DNA of 64,000 nucleotides from Actinomyces lilanjuaniae (lineage in GTDB: Bacteria > Actinomycetota > Actinomycetes > Actinomycetales > Actinomycetaceae). The position numbers and the translations under genes were made by a program. Below the pieces are notes generated by a model. The model worked only from the letters and a program-made list of their open reading frames with translations, was not told the DNA's origin and made no database searches. The stretch is from positions 868,001 through 932,000 of the forward strand of contig NZ_CP032514.1 of the NCBI RefSeq assembly GCF_003606385.1. Direction: 5' to 3'. This document shows positions 8,706 to 19,184 of the stretch, in pieces. Within the stretch, counting starts at the first letter, position 1, and each line of letters begins with the position of its first letter.

Positions 8706-10507
8706 ATGAACACAGTGTCAACGGGCATCGCGTCTCGCCGTGCCCTCGCAGGAGGAGCGGTTGCCGTGCTGGTTGCCGCTCTCGCCCTGGCCCTGGCCGT
8801 GGTCACCCCACTGGCCTCCTCCGCTCAGGCCGAGGAGAGCACGGGGATCACCGTCAGCAACATGAGCCTGACCCGCGTCAACGGCAACAACGAGCCGCAG
8901 GAGGGAGCGCTGCTCTACTACGACAACGCCCGCCTGACCTTCGACTGGGACGCCTCGGGCGCGGACCTCCAGCCCGGCGACTCCTTCACGATCGACCTGG
9001 GAACCTACTTCGAGAACCTTCAGCGGTCTGAGTCACTGCCCATGTCGGTCAGCCACGACGGTGCCGACGTGGAGGTCGGTACCTGCGAGCTTACGACCAA
9101 GACCATCGTGTGCACCTTCTCCGAGCAGGTCACCCAGCTACGCTCCGCAGGATTCCACGGGTTCAGGGCCAGGGGCCGCTCTGCTGGCGATCACGGAGAC
9201 GACCACCTCGGCGACGGCCGACATCACCGCCAACGGCACCGCCTCGGTGGACCTGCCTGGCGGGGAGGCATCGGGACCGGCCCGGGCTACGGCGACTGGG
9301 AGATCGACAAGTGGGCCTCCAGCTTCTACAACGACTACTCCGAGCTGACCTGGGGGTCAATTTCGGTTCCAACTACGTGGCTGACCAGCTGGGCCTGACC
9401 CTGGACGGGCAGACGCGCCAGACCGTGACCTTCACCGATGAGCTTGGTGCCGGCTCCACCTTCTCCACCGACATGAGCCGCTGGACCCTGGCGCTGAAGT
9501 ACCTCAAGAACGACTCTGCCGGGGGCGGTGGCTCGGTGCTCACGCGCGCGGACGGTACTGACGACAGCACGCAGCGCGGGGACTTCGACATGGACGTGTC
9601 CCTGTCCTCCGACGGTCGTACCGCCACGATCTCGATCACCGGCCCCTTCGAGGCTGACGCCGACTACGCCATGGAGTACCCGGTCTCCTTCGACGGCGGC
9701 CAGGCGACCCAGGGGGTCTCCTACACCAACTCCGTGCTCCTGGACGGCACCGCTGCCGGTGACACCGAGACACGCTCCTACGTCCAGTACTTTGACATCT
9801 CCGTCGAGATGGAGCGGGGCTTCGGCGCCTTTAACATCACCAAGACGATCGAGGGCGACGTCCCGTTCACTGCTGAGGGCTCCATCTTCGTGGTGGACGT
9901 CGCCTACGAGCTCCCGGCCCCGGCCAGCTCCTACTCCGGGTGGAGCGCTCCCGAGGGCGACGCCCCCTCCGGCGAGGAGCGCTCAGGGACCACGTCGATG
10001 ACGGTGACAGTCGGGGAAAGAACCCAGTTTGACGGGACCTTCCCGGCAGGGACCACCGTTACCCTGAGCGAGCACACCTCCGATGCCACCACTGATCACG
10101 CTGGCTACACCTGGGCCGCGCCCGTGTTCGTGGTGGAGGGGGAGGAGACGGACACCTTCACTATCGGTGACCAGGTCTCTACCAGCGTCTCGCTGATTAA
10201 CACTGTGGTGTCCCAGGAGGACTCCTCCACGATTACCCCGGCACCGGCTGACGACGGGGCCCAGCCGCATCCAGAAGCCAGTGCCACCTCCGAGGGCTCC
10301 GAGCCTCCGGCGGGCGGCGGTGAGGACGGTGAGGGCCACAACGCCACCGCAGAGGCTGACCCGGCGCCCGCCACACAGGCGGCGCCCCCCTCCGGGGGAG
10401 GCCAGAGCCTGGCCCGTACTGGTGCGAACGTAGCCGCGTTCCTGGCTCTTATCGGAGCGAGTATCGGTGGCGGAACCCTGCTGCTGGCACGTCGGCGGCG
10501 GTCCTGA
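8706..10507 (+). pseudogene. LPXTG-type cell-wall adhesin, interrupted by three frame changes
   Basis: Sortase-anchored surface protein. An N-terminal signal peptide (Arg-rich start, long Ala/Val/Leu core, SSAQA cleavage region) precedes an Ig-like adhesin domain. A DUF5979-like or Cna-B-like segment (FNITKTIEGDVPF) and an acidic Pro/Ala linker follow. The protein ends with the sorting signal LARTG, a hydrophobic segment and a RRRR tail. The frame changes near 9165 (+1), 9280 (-1) and 9352-9358 (-1); the last sits in a GGGGG run where one extra G restores continuity. Similarity continues through every break, so this is either an intact gene with base errors or a very recent pseudogene. Gene start has CGGAG upstream. 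Confidence 0.75.
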
Positions 10508-10553
10508 GACCAGGACGCCTTCCCTGGTCTGACCTAGGCGACGGGCCTGGACA

Positions 10554-10592
10554 GGCGGCCCCGGCAGCGAGACCTCGCTGCCGGGGGCCGCC
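10554..10592 (+). terminator. Strong hairpin terminator after the adhesin gene
   Basis: GGCGGCCCCGGCAGCGAG pairs with CTCGCTGCCGGGGGCCGCC, giving about 18 base pairs with one bulged G and a minimal loop. It lies 45 bases after the adhesin stop and is followed by TTCG. The strength of the stem and its position support an intrinsic terminator despite the absence of a T-run. Confidence 0.75.
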
Positions 10593-10710
10593 TTCGTGCG
10601 TCAGCGGGTCCTTCCGCCCGGGGCTTTCCTGCGGGACCTGGACCTGGCACGGTGAGCCTGTTCTGCGGCCGACAGCACGTCCTGGACGGGTGAGTCGGCT
10701 GCCTGACTGG

Positions 10711-10739
10711 TGCTCACCAGGCCCTCACGCGCCTATGCT
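10711..10739 (+). promoter_or_regulatory. Candidate hom-thrB promoter
   Basis: TATGCT at 10734-10739 is a plausible -10, with the poor -35 TGCTCA 17 bases upstream at 10711-10716. This would leave a leader of about 120 bases before hom that contains two ACGACAAGGCA-type direct repeats. No riboswitch was recognised. Confidence 0.3.
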
Positions 10740-10868
10740 GTGCCGGGCGGAGCTCGTGGAACCGCGCTCCGCCCGGTGCGGGTCATGGCTGCTGCAAGCC
10801 GCTGCGACCACCGTGGCTGCCGTGGCGGCACGGAAGCACGACAAGGCAAGACGACACGACAAGGCAGG

Positions 10869-12239
10869 ATGGCAGAGGTGGAACAGGTGACCTCCCAGGC
10901 AGGGCGCACTCTCACTGTTGGTGTCCTGGGAGCCGGCACCGTGGGGACACAGGTGATCCGGCTCCTGGCTGAGCAGGCTGACGACTTCACGGTCCGCTCC
11001 GGTGCGCGGCTGGAGGTGACAGGCGTGGCCGTGCGTGACACGCGAGCCCGACGTGATCCCGCGGTCCCTCGCGACCTGCTCACTGACGACGCCACTGCCG
11101 TGGCAACCAGCAACGACATCGTCATCGAGCTCATCGGCGGTATCGAGCCTGCCCGCACCCTCATCCTGGCCGCCCTCAAGTCCGGGGCCAGCGTCATCAC
11201 TGGTAACAAGGCGCTTATCGCTGCACACGGCCCGCAGCTCTACGCGGCCGCGGCGGCTGCGGGCACCGACTTCTACTACGAGGCTGCTGTCGCCGGTGCT
11301 GTCCCTGTGGTCTACGCGCTGCGCGAGTCCATGGCGGGGGACCGGGTGACCAGCGTGCTCGGCATCGTCAACGGCACCACCAACTACATCCTGGACGAGA
11401 TGACCACCAAGGGTCTCTCCTTTGCCGACGCCCTGGCCACGGCCCAGGAGCTGGGCTACGCCGAGGCGGACCCGACGGCTGACGTCGACGGCCTGGACGC
11501 GGCTGCCAAGTGCGCCATCATCGCCTCCCTGGCCTTCCACACCCGGGTGGGCCTGGACGACGTCACCGTCGAGGGGATCCGGGACATCACCGCCGAGGAC
11601 ATCCGAGAGGCCCATGCCTCGGGCTGCGAGGTCAAGCTCCTGGCGGTCGCCCAGCGCCTGGGGCCGGGTGCCGGGAGCGGCAGCCAGGGCGTCAGCACTA
11701 CCGGGGATACTGGCGGTACCTCTGGTATCTCTGTGCGCGTCCATCCCGCCCTCGTGCCGACCGACCACCCCCTGGCCAGTGTCCACGGGGCCTTCAACGC
11801 GGTCCTGGTGGAGGCTGAGAGCGCTGGCCGTCTCATGTTCTACGGGCAGGGCGCCGGCGGCGCGCCGACGGCCTCAGCGGTCCTGTCCGACGTCGTCGCC
11901 GCGGCCGCGCACCGGGTCTACGGCGGCCAGGCGCCGCGCGAGTCCAGCTACGCGGCGCTGCCGGTCCTGGGGCCGGAGGCGGCCGTCACCCGCTACCAGG
12001 TCCAGCTGCTCGTCGACGACGCTCCTGGCTCGCTCGCCGTCATGGCCAGCGTCTTTGCCGACAACGGCGTCTCCATCAACTCTGTGCGCCAGAGCGCCTA
12101 CGTGGGGCAGGAGCGCGCCGTGGTCACGATCGTCACCCACCCGGCTGCCGTGCGGTACCTGGATGCCGCTGTTGATGGGCTCAGGCGCTGCGACCGTGTG
12201 GTAGAGGTCGTCTCCGTGCGACGTGTCGAGGGTGACTGA
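10869..12239 (+). CDS. hom: Homoserine dehydrogenase
   Basis: NAD(P)-dependent reduction of aspartate semialdehyde to homoserine in the threonine/methionine pathway. Residues about 17-28 form the Rossmann motif GVLGAGTVGTQV. VNGTTNYIL and YAEADPTADVDGLDAAAK form the catalytic and substrate region. A C-terminal ACT domain (about 376-450) would give feedback control by threonine. About 456 residues, with a Gly/Ser-rich insertion near residue 265. ATG 10869 is chosen; GTG 10887, with AGAGGTGG upstream, is an alternative. thrB overlaps its 3' end. Confidence 0.95.
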   Translation: MAEVEQVTSQAGRTLTVGVLGAGTVGTQVIRLLAEQADDFTVRSGARLEVTGVAVRDTRARRDPAVPRDLLTDDATAVATSNDIVIELIGGIEPARTLILAALKSGASVITGNKALIAAHGPQLYAAAAAAGTDFYYEAAVAGAVPVVYALRESMAGDRVTSVLGIVNGTTNYILDEMTTKGLSFADALATAQELGYAEADPTADVDGLDAAAKCAIIASLAFHTRVGLDDVTVEGIRDITAEDIREAHASGCEVKLLAVAQRLGPGAGSGSQGVSTTGDTGGTSGISVRVHPALVPTDHPLASVHGAFNAVLVEAESAGRLMFYGQGAGGAPTASAVLSDVVAAAAHRVYGGQAPRESSYAALPVLGPEAAVTRYQVQLLVDDAPGSLAVMASVFADNGVSINSVRQSAYVGQERAVVTIVTHPAAVRYLDAAVDGLRRCDRVVEVVSVRRVEGD

Positions 12240-13140
12240 GGTGCGTCTGGCCCACGAGCGTGCCGCCGTGCGTGTCCCGGCGACGACGGCGAACATGGGG
12301 CCGGGCTTTGACTCCTTCGGCATGGCCTTCACCTACTACGACGAGGTCGAGGTCCGCGCCGTCACCGGTGCGACCCGCGTGCGTGTGGAGGGCGTGGGGG
12401 CGGGCAGTGTGCCTGAGGGGGACGACAACCTGGTGGTGCGCGCCCTGCGCGCGGGCCTGGACGCGGCTGGCGCTGCGCAGGCAGGGTTCGAGATGCGCTG
12501 CGTCAATCGGATCCCCCACGGAGGCGGCATGGGCTCCTCGGCCAGTGCCGTGGTAGCGGGGCTCGTGCTGGCCCGCGGCCTGCTCTCCGACCCCCGGGCG
12601 CTTGATGACAGCGCTGTCTTCTCCCTGGCCACCGAGTTCGAGGGGCACCCCGACAACGTGGCCCCTGCGGTCTTCGGCGGAGCAACGGTCGCCTGGACGC
12701 AGGAGGACGGAGCCCCGCGTGCGGCGCCGATGCCCGTGGACGCCTCGCTGCCGGTGAGCCTGGTGGTTCCGCCCTTGGCCACGCGCCTGTCCACTCGGCA
12801 GGCCCGCAAGGTGCTGCCGGAGTTCGTGCCCCGGGCTGACGCCCTGTTCAACACCTCCCGGGCGGCGGTGCTCATGCTGGCCCTGGCGGGGCGTCCGGAC
12901 CTGCTGCTGGCGGGAACCGAGGACCGGCTCCACCAGGAGTACCGCCGCAGCGTGCTGCCTTCTTCCATGGAGGTCATGGACTCCCTGAGGCAGCAGGGCT
13001 ACCCGGCGGTCATCTCTGGGGCGGGGCCTACCGTCCTGGTGCTGTCCCGCCTGGAAGGGGACGCGCGTGCCGCTCTTGAGCGGCAGGGCTGGACCCTGCT
13101 CACCCCCGGCATCGACATGGAGGGGGCCAGGCTGGTCTAG
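12223..13140 (+). CDS. thrB: Homoserine kinase
   Basis: GHMP-family kinase phosphorylating homoserine. Motif 1 is VRVPATTANMGPGFDSFG, the phosphate-binding loop is PHGGGMGSSASAV (about 97-109), and the C-terminal motif is ISGAGPTVL. About 305 residues, the normal size. The GTG at 12223 overlaps the hom stop, implying translational coupling. GTG codons at 12232 and 12241 are alternative starts and 12241 would fit the family length well. Expected operon with hom; thrC is not in the window. Confidence 0.95.
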   Translation: MSRVTEVRLAHERAAVRVPATTANMGPGFDSFGMAFTYYDEVEVRAVTGATRVRVEGVGAGSVPEGDDNLVVRALRAGLDAAGAAQAGFEMRCVNRIPHGGGMGSSASAVVAGLVLARGLLSDPRALDDSAVFSLATEFEGHPDNVAPAVFGGATVAWTQEDGAPRAAPMPVDASLPVSLVVPPLATRLSTRQARKVLPEFVPRADALFNTSRAAVLMLALAGRPDLLLAGTEDRLHQEYRRSVLPSSMEVMDSLRQQGYPAVISGAGPTVLVLSRLEGDARAALERQGWTLLTPGIDMEGARLV

Positions 13141-13215
13141 GGGTCGTCCTGCGCTGCCTCTGCGGCGTAACAGGTAAGAGACCTGGCGTGTGAGGAACGT
13201 CCTCAGTCCTAGTGG

Positions 13216-13245
13216 TTGATTGTTAAACTAGAAGACTCCTATGCT
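13216..13245 (+). promoter_or_regulatory. Promoter of the monooxygenase gene
   Basis: TTGATT at 13216-13221 and TATGCT at 13240-13245 are separated by 18 bases inside a locally A/T-rich stretch. They lie 31 bases before the start codon at 13277, which has a strong GGGAGAGGAG ribosome binding site. Confidence 0.55.
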
Positions 13246-13276
13246 CCACTCCGGATCTTGAGGGAGAGGAGCCCTT

Positions 13277-14425
13277 ATGCAGTTCGGTGTCTTCACCGTC
13301 GGCGACATCGTCACCGACCCTGCGACCGGGCAGGCGCCCAGCGAGCACCAGCGCATTAGGAACACCGTGGAGATGGCGGTGGCCAGCGAGCAGCTGGGCC
13401 TGGACTTCTTCGGGACCGGGGAGCACCACAACCCGCCCTTCGTCCCCTCCAGCCCCGTGGCCCTCCTGGCCCACGTCGCCGCCCGGACCCAGCGGCTTCT
13501 GCTGACCACCTCCACGACGCTCATCACCACCAACGACCCGGTACGTATCGCCGAGGAGTACGCCTACCTCCAGCACCTGGCCGACGGGCGTGTGGACCTG
13601 ATGATGGGGCGGGGCAACACCGGGCCCGTCTACCCGTGGTTCGGCCAGGACATCCGCAAGGGCATCTCCCTGGCGGTGGAGCACTACGACCTCCTGCGCC
13701 AGCTGTGGCGCGAGACCAACGTGGACTGGGAGGGGGAGTTCCGCACGCCCCTGACGGACTTCACCTCCATGCCACGCCCGCTCGACGGCGTACCGCCGTT
13801 TGTCTGGCACGCCTCGATCCGCTCGCCGCAGATCGCCGAGCAGGCCGCCTACTACGGAGACGGCTTTCTGCACAACAACATCTTCTGGCCCATCGACCAC
13901 GTCAGGAAGATGGTCGAGCTCTACCGTGAGCGCTTCGCCCACTACGGTCACGGCACCCCCGAGCAGGCGGTCGTGGGGCTGGGTGGGCAGCTCTTCGTGG
14001 CCGAGACCCGGACCAAGGCGGTGGAACGCTTCGAGCCCTACTTCCGCAACAGCTACGTGTACCAGGGGGCCGACCTGGAGGAGATGGTCCGGCACACGCC
14101 GCTGGCCGTGGGTACCGCGCAGCAGGTGGTGGACAAGTACCTGACCTACCGTGACCAGGTCGGTGACTACCAGCGCCAGGCCTTCATCATCGACATGGGA
14201 GGTATGCCCCATGCCGAGGTCATGCGGCAGCTGGAGGTCCTGGGGACCACGGTTGTCCCGGCTCTCAGGGCCGAGCTGGAGGGCTCCCGGCCCGCAGGTG
14301 TCCCGGAGGCTCCGCTGCACCCGCGCCACCGGGCGCTCCTGGAGGGCGGCGAGCCCCCGGCGGAGGAGCCCTTTGCCCTGGTCGGCGACTTCGACCCGCT
14401 GACCGGCCGAAAGGTGAGGATCTGA
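13277..14425 (+). CDS. Luciferase-like flavin-dependent monooxygenase (CE1758 type)
   Basis: Bacterial luciferase-like TIM-barrel oxidoreductase using reduced FMN or F420; the substrate is unknown. The N-terminal MQFGVFTVGDIVTDP, the FFGTGEHHNPPF segment, the DLMMGRGNTG loop and the late VGTAQQVVDKY are characteristic of the LLM-class CE1758 family. About 382 residues. In corynebacteria and actinomycetes this gene is usually paired with a CE1759-type FMN reductase. Here that partner survives only as the remnant at 14446-14800. Confidence 0.85.
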   Translation: MQFGVFTVGDIVTDPATGQAPSEHQRIRNTVEMAVASEQLGLDFFGTGEHHNPPFVPSSPVALLAHVAARTQRLLLTTSTTLITTNDPVRIAEEYAYLQHLADGRVDLMMGRGNTGPVYPWFGQDIRKGISLAVEHYDLLRQLWRETNVDWEGEFRTPLTDFTSMPRPLDGVPPFVWHASIRSPQIAEQAAYYGDGFLHNNIFWPIDHVRKMVELYRERFAHYGHGTPEQAVVGLGGQLFVAETRTKAVERFEPYFRNSYVYQGADLEEMVRHTPLAVGTAQQVVDKYLTYRDQVGDYQRQAFIIDMGGMPHAEVMRQLEVLGTTVVPALRAELEGSRPAGVPEAPLHPRHRALLEGGEPPAEEPFALVGDFDPLTGRKVRI

Positions 14426-14445
14426 CGTGGGTAGGGATCGCAGAC

Positions 14446-14800
14446 GTGGATAGCGTGGCTGATGACGCCTACGACCGCGCCCAGATGGGACGCCTGATCA
14501 GGCTCGTGGCTGTTAACGCAGGCCTGGGGGCGCCGTCGACCTCGGCGGTGCTGGCTGAGCGGCTCACTGAGGCCTCTGTTCACCGACCTCAAGGCCCAGC
14601 CGGTGACGCTGTCGGTCTTCGCTGCCAGCGAGGACTTCGGGGCGTCCTGGGGGCGCAGGCCGCTTCTGAGCACCGCGAGGTACCACTGGGGGACAGGGGC
14701 GAGCGTGCCAGCGCGCAGATGGCCCGGCGCCTGCTGGCGCTGCTGGTACTTCTGCCAGGGCAGTGGCTGGCCGGACCGTGGGGCTGGCCCGGTGGTCGGC
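14446..14800 (+). pseudogene. Remnant of a CE1759-type FMN reductase
   Basis: The first about 38 codons encode a good flavodoxin-fold N-terminus (IRLVAVNAGLGAPSTSAVLAERLTEA). The sequence then jumps, in another frame, to the C-terminal region of the same family (PVTLSVFAASEDFGA), and in a third frame to the last helix (ERASAQMARRLLALL). The central half, including the flavin loop, is missing, so this is a true deletion and not only a base-call problem. It lies directly behind its usual partner gene. Confidence 0.65.
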
Positions 14801-14883
14801 TGGACGGCTGCTTGCGGTCTACGGGATCGTGAGGGACGCCTGGTGTCGTCGGCGCGGAGCGCTCCCGCCACCAGGAGATGATC

Positions 14884-14897
14884 TACATTACGATGTA
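14884..14897. repeat. A/T-rich palindrome in the rho upstream region
   Basis: TACAT-TACG-ATGTA is a perfect inverted repeat standing out in GC-rich surroundings, about 75 bases upstream of the proposed rho promoter. It may be an operator. No binding protein can be named. Confidence 0.45.
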
Positions 14898-14967
14898 TTC
14901 TGTGGTGCGGCGCGGTAGTGTGTACCTGCCCACGGTGGCGAGGCGCAGTGGCCCTACGGTGCCGTGC

Positions 14968-14976
14968 TGCTATGAT
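14968..14976 (+). promoter_or_regulatory. Extended -10 promoter for rho
   Basis: TGCTATGAT is an extended -10 element (TGn plus TATGAT) about 170 bases upstream of the rho start codon. No clear -35 is present, as expected for extended -10 promoters. It implies a long rho leader; rho genes are often autoregulated through their leader. Confidence 0.45.
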
Positions 14977-15144
14977 GCGGCTGTCGGCCGCTCGGACTGC
15001 ACCGTGCCGTCGGCTGCACGACCCCTGTTCATGAGGCACTGCTTCAGGAGGAAACCGGGCGTGCGGGCTCTCTCCGTGGATGTCTGAGGAGAGGCCGTAG
15101 GTGAACGCCTCCCCGCGTCGCTCCATCACACCGTAAGGACACTC

Positions 15145-17301
15145 GTGACCGAGACCTCGACCGCCCAGCCCTCGCTTTCCACGATGCGACTGGCTGAGCT
15201 TCAACAGCTTGCTGGCCAGATGGGCCTCAAGGGCATCTCTCGTATGCGCAAGAGTGAGCTTGTCGCTGCCATCCGTGAGGTAGACGGCTCCCTCGACCCC
15301 GCAGACGCTCCTCCTGCTCGGCGCGGGTCCCGGCGGGCCGCCGACAGGCCTGCTGCCGCGGCGGCAGAACCCGGCCCTGCGCAGGACCCTGGTACTCCAG
15401 AGCCCCAGGGTGCGGCTGAGGGTGACCAGGCGCAGGCCCCCAGGGGCACGCGCTCACGACGTCGTCGTGCGTCTTCCGCCTCCCAGGCTGGTGGGGCGAC
15501 CTCCTCGGAGGCCGCCCCGGCCCTCGACCTGGGGCTTGACGCGCCAGGCGGGCCTGGTGCCGACACCCCTGACACCGACTCCGGTGCCGGTGCTGAGGGC
15601 AGCGCCAGCACGCAGGAGGTCGCTCCTGGTCGTCCCGAGCGGGGCGGACGCCCTGGGCGAGGGGGCCGGGACTCGGTCGACAGGCGGGAGAAGGCGCCTG
15701 TCGGTGACGACGGCGACGGCTCGTCGGAGTCTGCCGGGTGGGAGCCCCGCTCACGTGAGTCCCGGCGAGGTCGGCGTCGGGTCCAGGCTGCTGCGGGCTC
15801 GCCCGAGATCGCCCAGCGCACTGAGCTCTCTGGCGGCGAGGCCCGTGACCCCGAGGGCCACCGTGACGCCAAGGCCGCGCTGATGCGGGACCTGGCTGAC
15901 GCCACGGGTACCTCCGTGGTCGACTCCGACCGTGGTCGGCGCTCCCGTGAGGAGGGCGGGGACGGCTATGACGAGGACCGGGGGGGACGGCGCCGTCGTG
16001 GCCGCAAGCGCGGCCGGGACCGGGACGGCCGCGACAGCCGCGACGGCGGTGAGGGGACCGGGCGCCAGGCCAGGACCCAGCCCCGGGAGGAGGAGGTCCT
16101 CCTGCCCGTGGCAGGCATCCTGGATGTCACCGACAACCAGCACGCCTACCTGCGGACCTCGGGCTACCTGTCCGGGCCCAAGGACGTCTACGTCCCTGGC
16201 CACCTCATCAAGGACAGCGGCCTGCGCGCTGGGGACGCCGTGACTGGGTGGGTACGTGAGGGAGGGGAGACCTCTGGCTTCGCGTCCGGCGGGCGGGGTA
16301 ACCGCCGCCAGGGTCGTGCGGGTCGTGTCAAGTACAACCCGCTGGTGAGCGTGGACACCGTCAACGGTATGGACTCCGAGCGCTCCAAGCGGCGCCCTGA
16401 CTTCTCCAAGCTCACCCCGCTCTACCCCCAGGAGCAGCTGCGCCTGGAGACCACGCCGAAGGCGCTGACCCCGCGCGTCATCGACCTGGTCTCACCGATC
16501 GGCAAGGGCCAGCGCGGCCTCATCGTCTCCCCGCCCAAGGCAGGCAAGACCATTGTCCTCCAGCAGATCGCCAACGCGATCAGCGTCAACAACCCGGAGG
16601 CCCACCTCATGGTCGTCCTGGTGGACGAGCGTCCGGAGGAGGTCACCGACATGCAGCGTACGGTCAAGGGCGAGGTCATCGCCTCTACCTTCGACCGCCC
16701 GGCGTCAGACCACACGACCGTGGCTGAGCTGGCTATCGAGCGGGCCAAGCGTCTGGTTGAGCTGGGCCAGGACGTTGTCGTGCTCCTGGACTCCATCACC
16801 CGCCTGGGCCGGGCCTACAACCTGGCCGCTCCCGCCTCGGGGCGGATTCTCTCCGGTGGCGTGGACGCCTCCGCCCTCTACCCGCCCAAGCGCTTCTTCG
16901 GTGCTGCCCGCAACATTGAGAACGGCGGGTCCTTGACCATCCTGGCGACAGCCCTGGTAGATACCGGCTCCAGGATGGACGAGGTCATCTTTGAGGAGTT
17001 CAAGGGCACGGGCAACATGGAGCTGCGCCTGTCCCGCCAGCTGGCGGAGAAGCGGATCTTTCCGGCCGTGGACGTGGCTGCCTCCTCCACCCGCCGCGAG
17101 GAGCTGCTCATCGATCCCGCCCAGCTCAAGATCATGTGGAGGCTGCGTCGGCTGTTCACCGGGCTGGAGCAGCAGCAGGCCCTGGAGCTGGTGCTGTCCA
17201 AGCTCAAGGACACCCAGTCCAACGCCGAGTTCCTCATGGTCATCTCCAAGACGACACCGAGCGGCACCTCGCTGGCCGACGCCGACGCTGACGCAGACTG
17301 A
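15145..17301 (+). CDS. rho: Transcription termination factor Rho
   Basis: Hexameric RNA-dependent ATPase that terminates transcription. Residues about 12-50 form the Rho N-terminal helical domain ([15 protein letters not shown]..). A low-complexity Arg/Asp/Gly/Ala-rich insertion of about 240 residues follows, typical of actinobacterial Rho. Next come the cold-shock-like RNA-binding domain ([17 protein letters not shown]) and the ATPase with Walker A SPPKAGKT (about 462-469), Walker [17 protein letters not shown] and the C-terminal Q/R loops. 718 residues. GTG start with TAAGGA upstream. Confidence 0.97.
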   Translation: MTETSTAQPSLSTMRLAELQQLAGQMGLKGISRMRKSELVAAIREVDGSLDPADAPPARRGSRRAADRPAAAAAEPGPAQDPGTPEPQGAAEGDQAQAPRGTRSRRRRASSASQAGGATSSEAAPALDLGLDAPGGPGADTPDTDSGAGAEGSASTQEVAPGRPERGGRPGRGGRDSVDRREKAPVGDDGDGSSESAGWEPRSRESRRGRRRVQAAAGSPEIAQRTELSGGEARDPEGHRDAKAALMRDLADATGTSVVDSDRGRRSREEGGDGYDEDRGGRRRRGRKRGRDRDGRDSRDGGEGTGRQARTQPREEEVLLPVAGILDVTDNQHAYLRTSGYLSGPKDVYVPGHLIKDSGLRAGDAVTGWVREGGETSGFASGGRGNRRQGRAGRVKYNPLVSVDTVNGMDSERSKRRPDFSKLTPLYPQEQLRLETTPKALTPRVIDLVSPIGKGQRGLIVSPPKAGKTIVLQQIANAISVNNPEAHLMVVLVDERPEEVTDMQRTVKGEVIASTFDRPASDHTTVAELAIERAKRLVELGQDVVVLLDSITRLGRAYNLAAPASGRILSGGVDASALYPPKRFFGAARNIENGGSLTILATALVDTGSRMDEVIFEEFKGTGNMELRLSRQLAEKRIFPAVDVAASSTRREELLIDPAQLKIMWRLRRLFTGLEQQQALELVLSKLKDTQSNAEFLMVISKTTPSGTSLADADADAD

Positions 17302-17369
17302 CTCCACTCTTGACTCCACTCTGCCCTGGGACCCCCTGCGGCTGCCGCGAGGCGTCGGTTTGGGCACTG

Positions 17370-17400
17370 GGGCCTCGACGTGCCCGCACGAGGCCCTCTT
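17370..17400 (+). terminator. Terminator downstream of rho
   Basis: GGGCCTCG (17370-17377) pairs with CGAGGCCC (17389-17396) across an 11-base loop and is followed by TCTT. It lies about 70 bases after the rho stop codon. Confidence 0.55.
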
Positions 17401-17636
17401 CGCGACGTCCCGTCGTGGTCGTCGCGGAGGGGGCCTCCTGCGCTGTGTGTGCGTTGTGCTGCTGGAAGCAGGCAGGCCACGGCTGACCGTCCCTAAGGTG
17501 TGGTGCCCGTTCTCACTTTCTGCCACGGGCCCGCGCATTGCCTCGCCTCACGCGTGGTGGCACAATTACCGCGGCCTCCGGTTCACCCGCGTGTCCACGT
17601 GGGACCCGGGACCCTCTGAGAGCTTGAGGAGACGCT

Positions 17637-17849
17637 ATGAAGCAGGGGATCCACCCCGACTACGTGGCCACCACCGTCACGTGCACCTGTGGCAACACCT
17701 TTGAGACTCGTTCCACTGTCACCAGCGGAGAGATCCGTGTGGACGTGTGCTCGGCCTGCCACCCCTTCTACACCGGTAAGCAGAAGATCCTGGACACCGG
17801 TGGCCGTGTGGCCCGTTTCGAGGCCCGTTACGGCAAGCGCAAGAAGTAG
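17637..17849 (+). CDS. rpmE: 50S ribosomal protein L31, zinc-binding (C+) type
   Basis: Large-subunit protein L31, 70 residues. The pairs CTC near residue 16 and CSAC near residue 37 supply the four cysteines of the zinc-binding C+ form. Such forms are often backed up by a zinc-independent paralogue elsewhere. GAGGAG lies seven bases upstream of the ATG. The gene lies between rho and prfA, a conserved actinobacterial order. Confidence 0.97.
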   Translation: MKQGIHPDYVATTVTCTCGNTFETRSTVTSGEIRVDVCSACHPFYTGKQKILDTGGRVARFEARYGKRKK

Positions 17850-17856
17850 CTGACTG

Positions 17857-17902
17857 GCACGACGCCGACGGAGGCTCCGGTGGGCCGCCGTCGGCGTCGT
17901 GC
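17857..17902 (+). terminator. Strong terminator after rpmE
   Basis: GCACGACGCCGACGG pairs perfectly over 15 bases with CCGTCGGCGTCGTGC around a 16-base loop, seven bases after the rpmE stop codon. GTTGCT follows. One of the clearest intrinsic terminators in the window. Confidence 0.85.
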
Positions 17903-18023
17903 GTTGCTACTGGCCCCTCCCGTGCTGCGGCTGTGAGCCGCCATCGTGGCTCAGCGCTCCCGGGTCAGGGCACGGGACGGCGGGACCCAGAGATCGCACG
18001 CCCAGAAGCACCCTGGAGGACCT

Positions 18024-19103
<1,080 letters not shown>

Positions 19104-19184
19104 TGAGGGTTGTGGTACCTCGCACGAGGAAAGGGGCCGGGATGCCTGCCCTCAGGCCCCTCGGGATCTCACGGGGGCACGACC

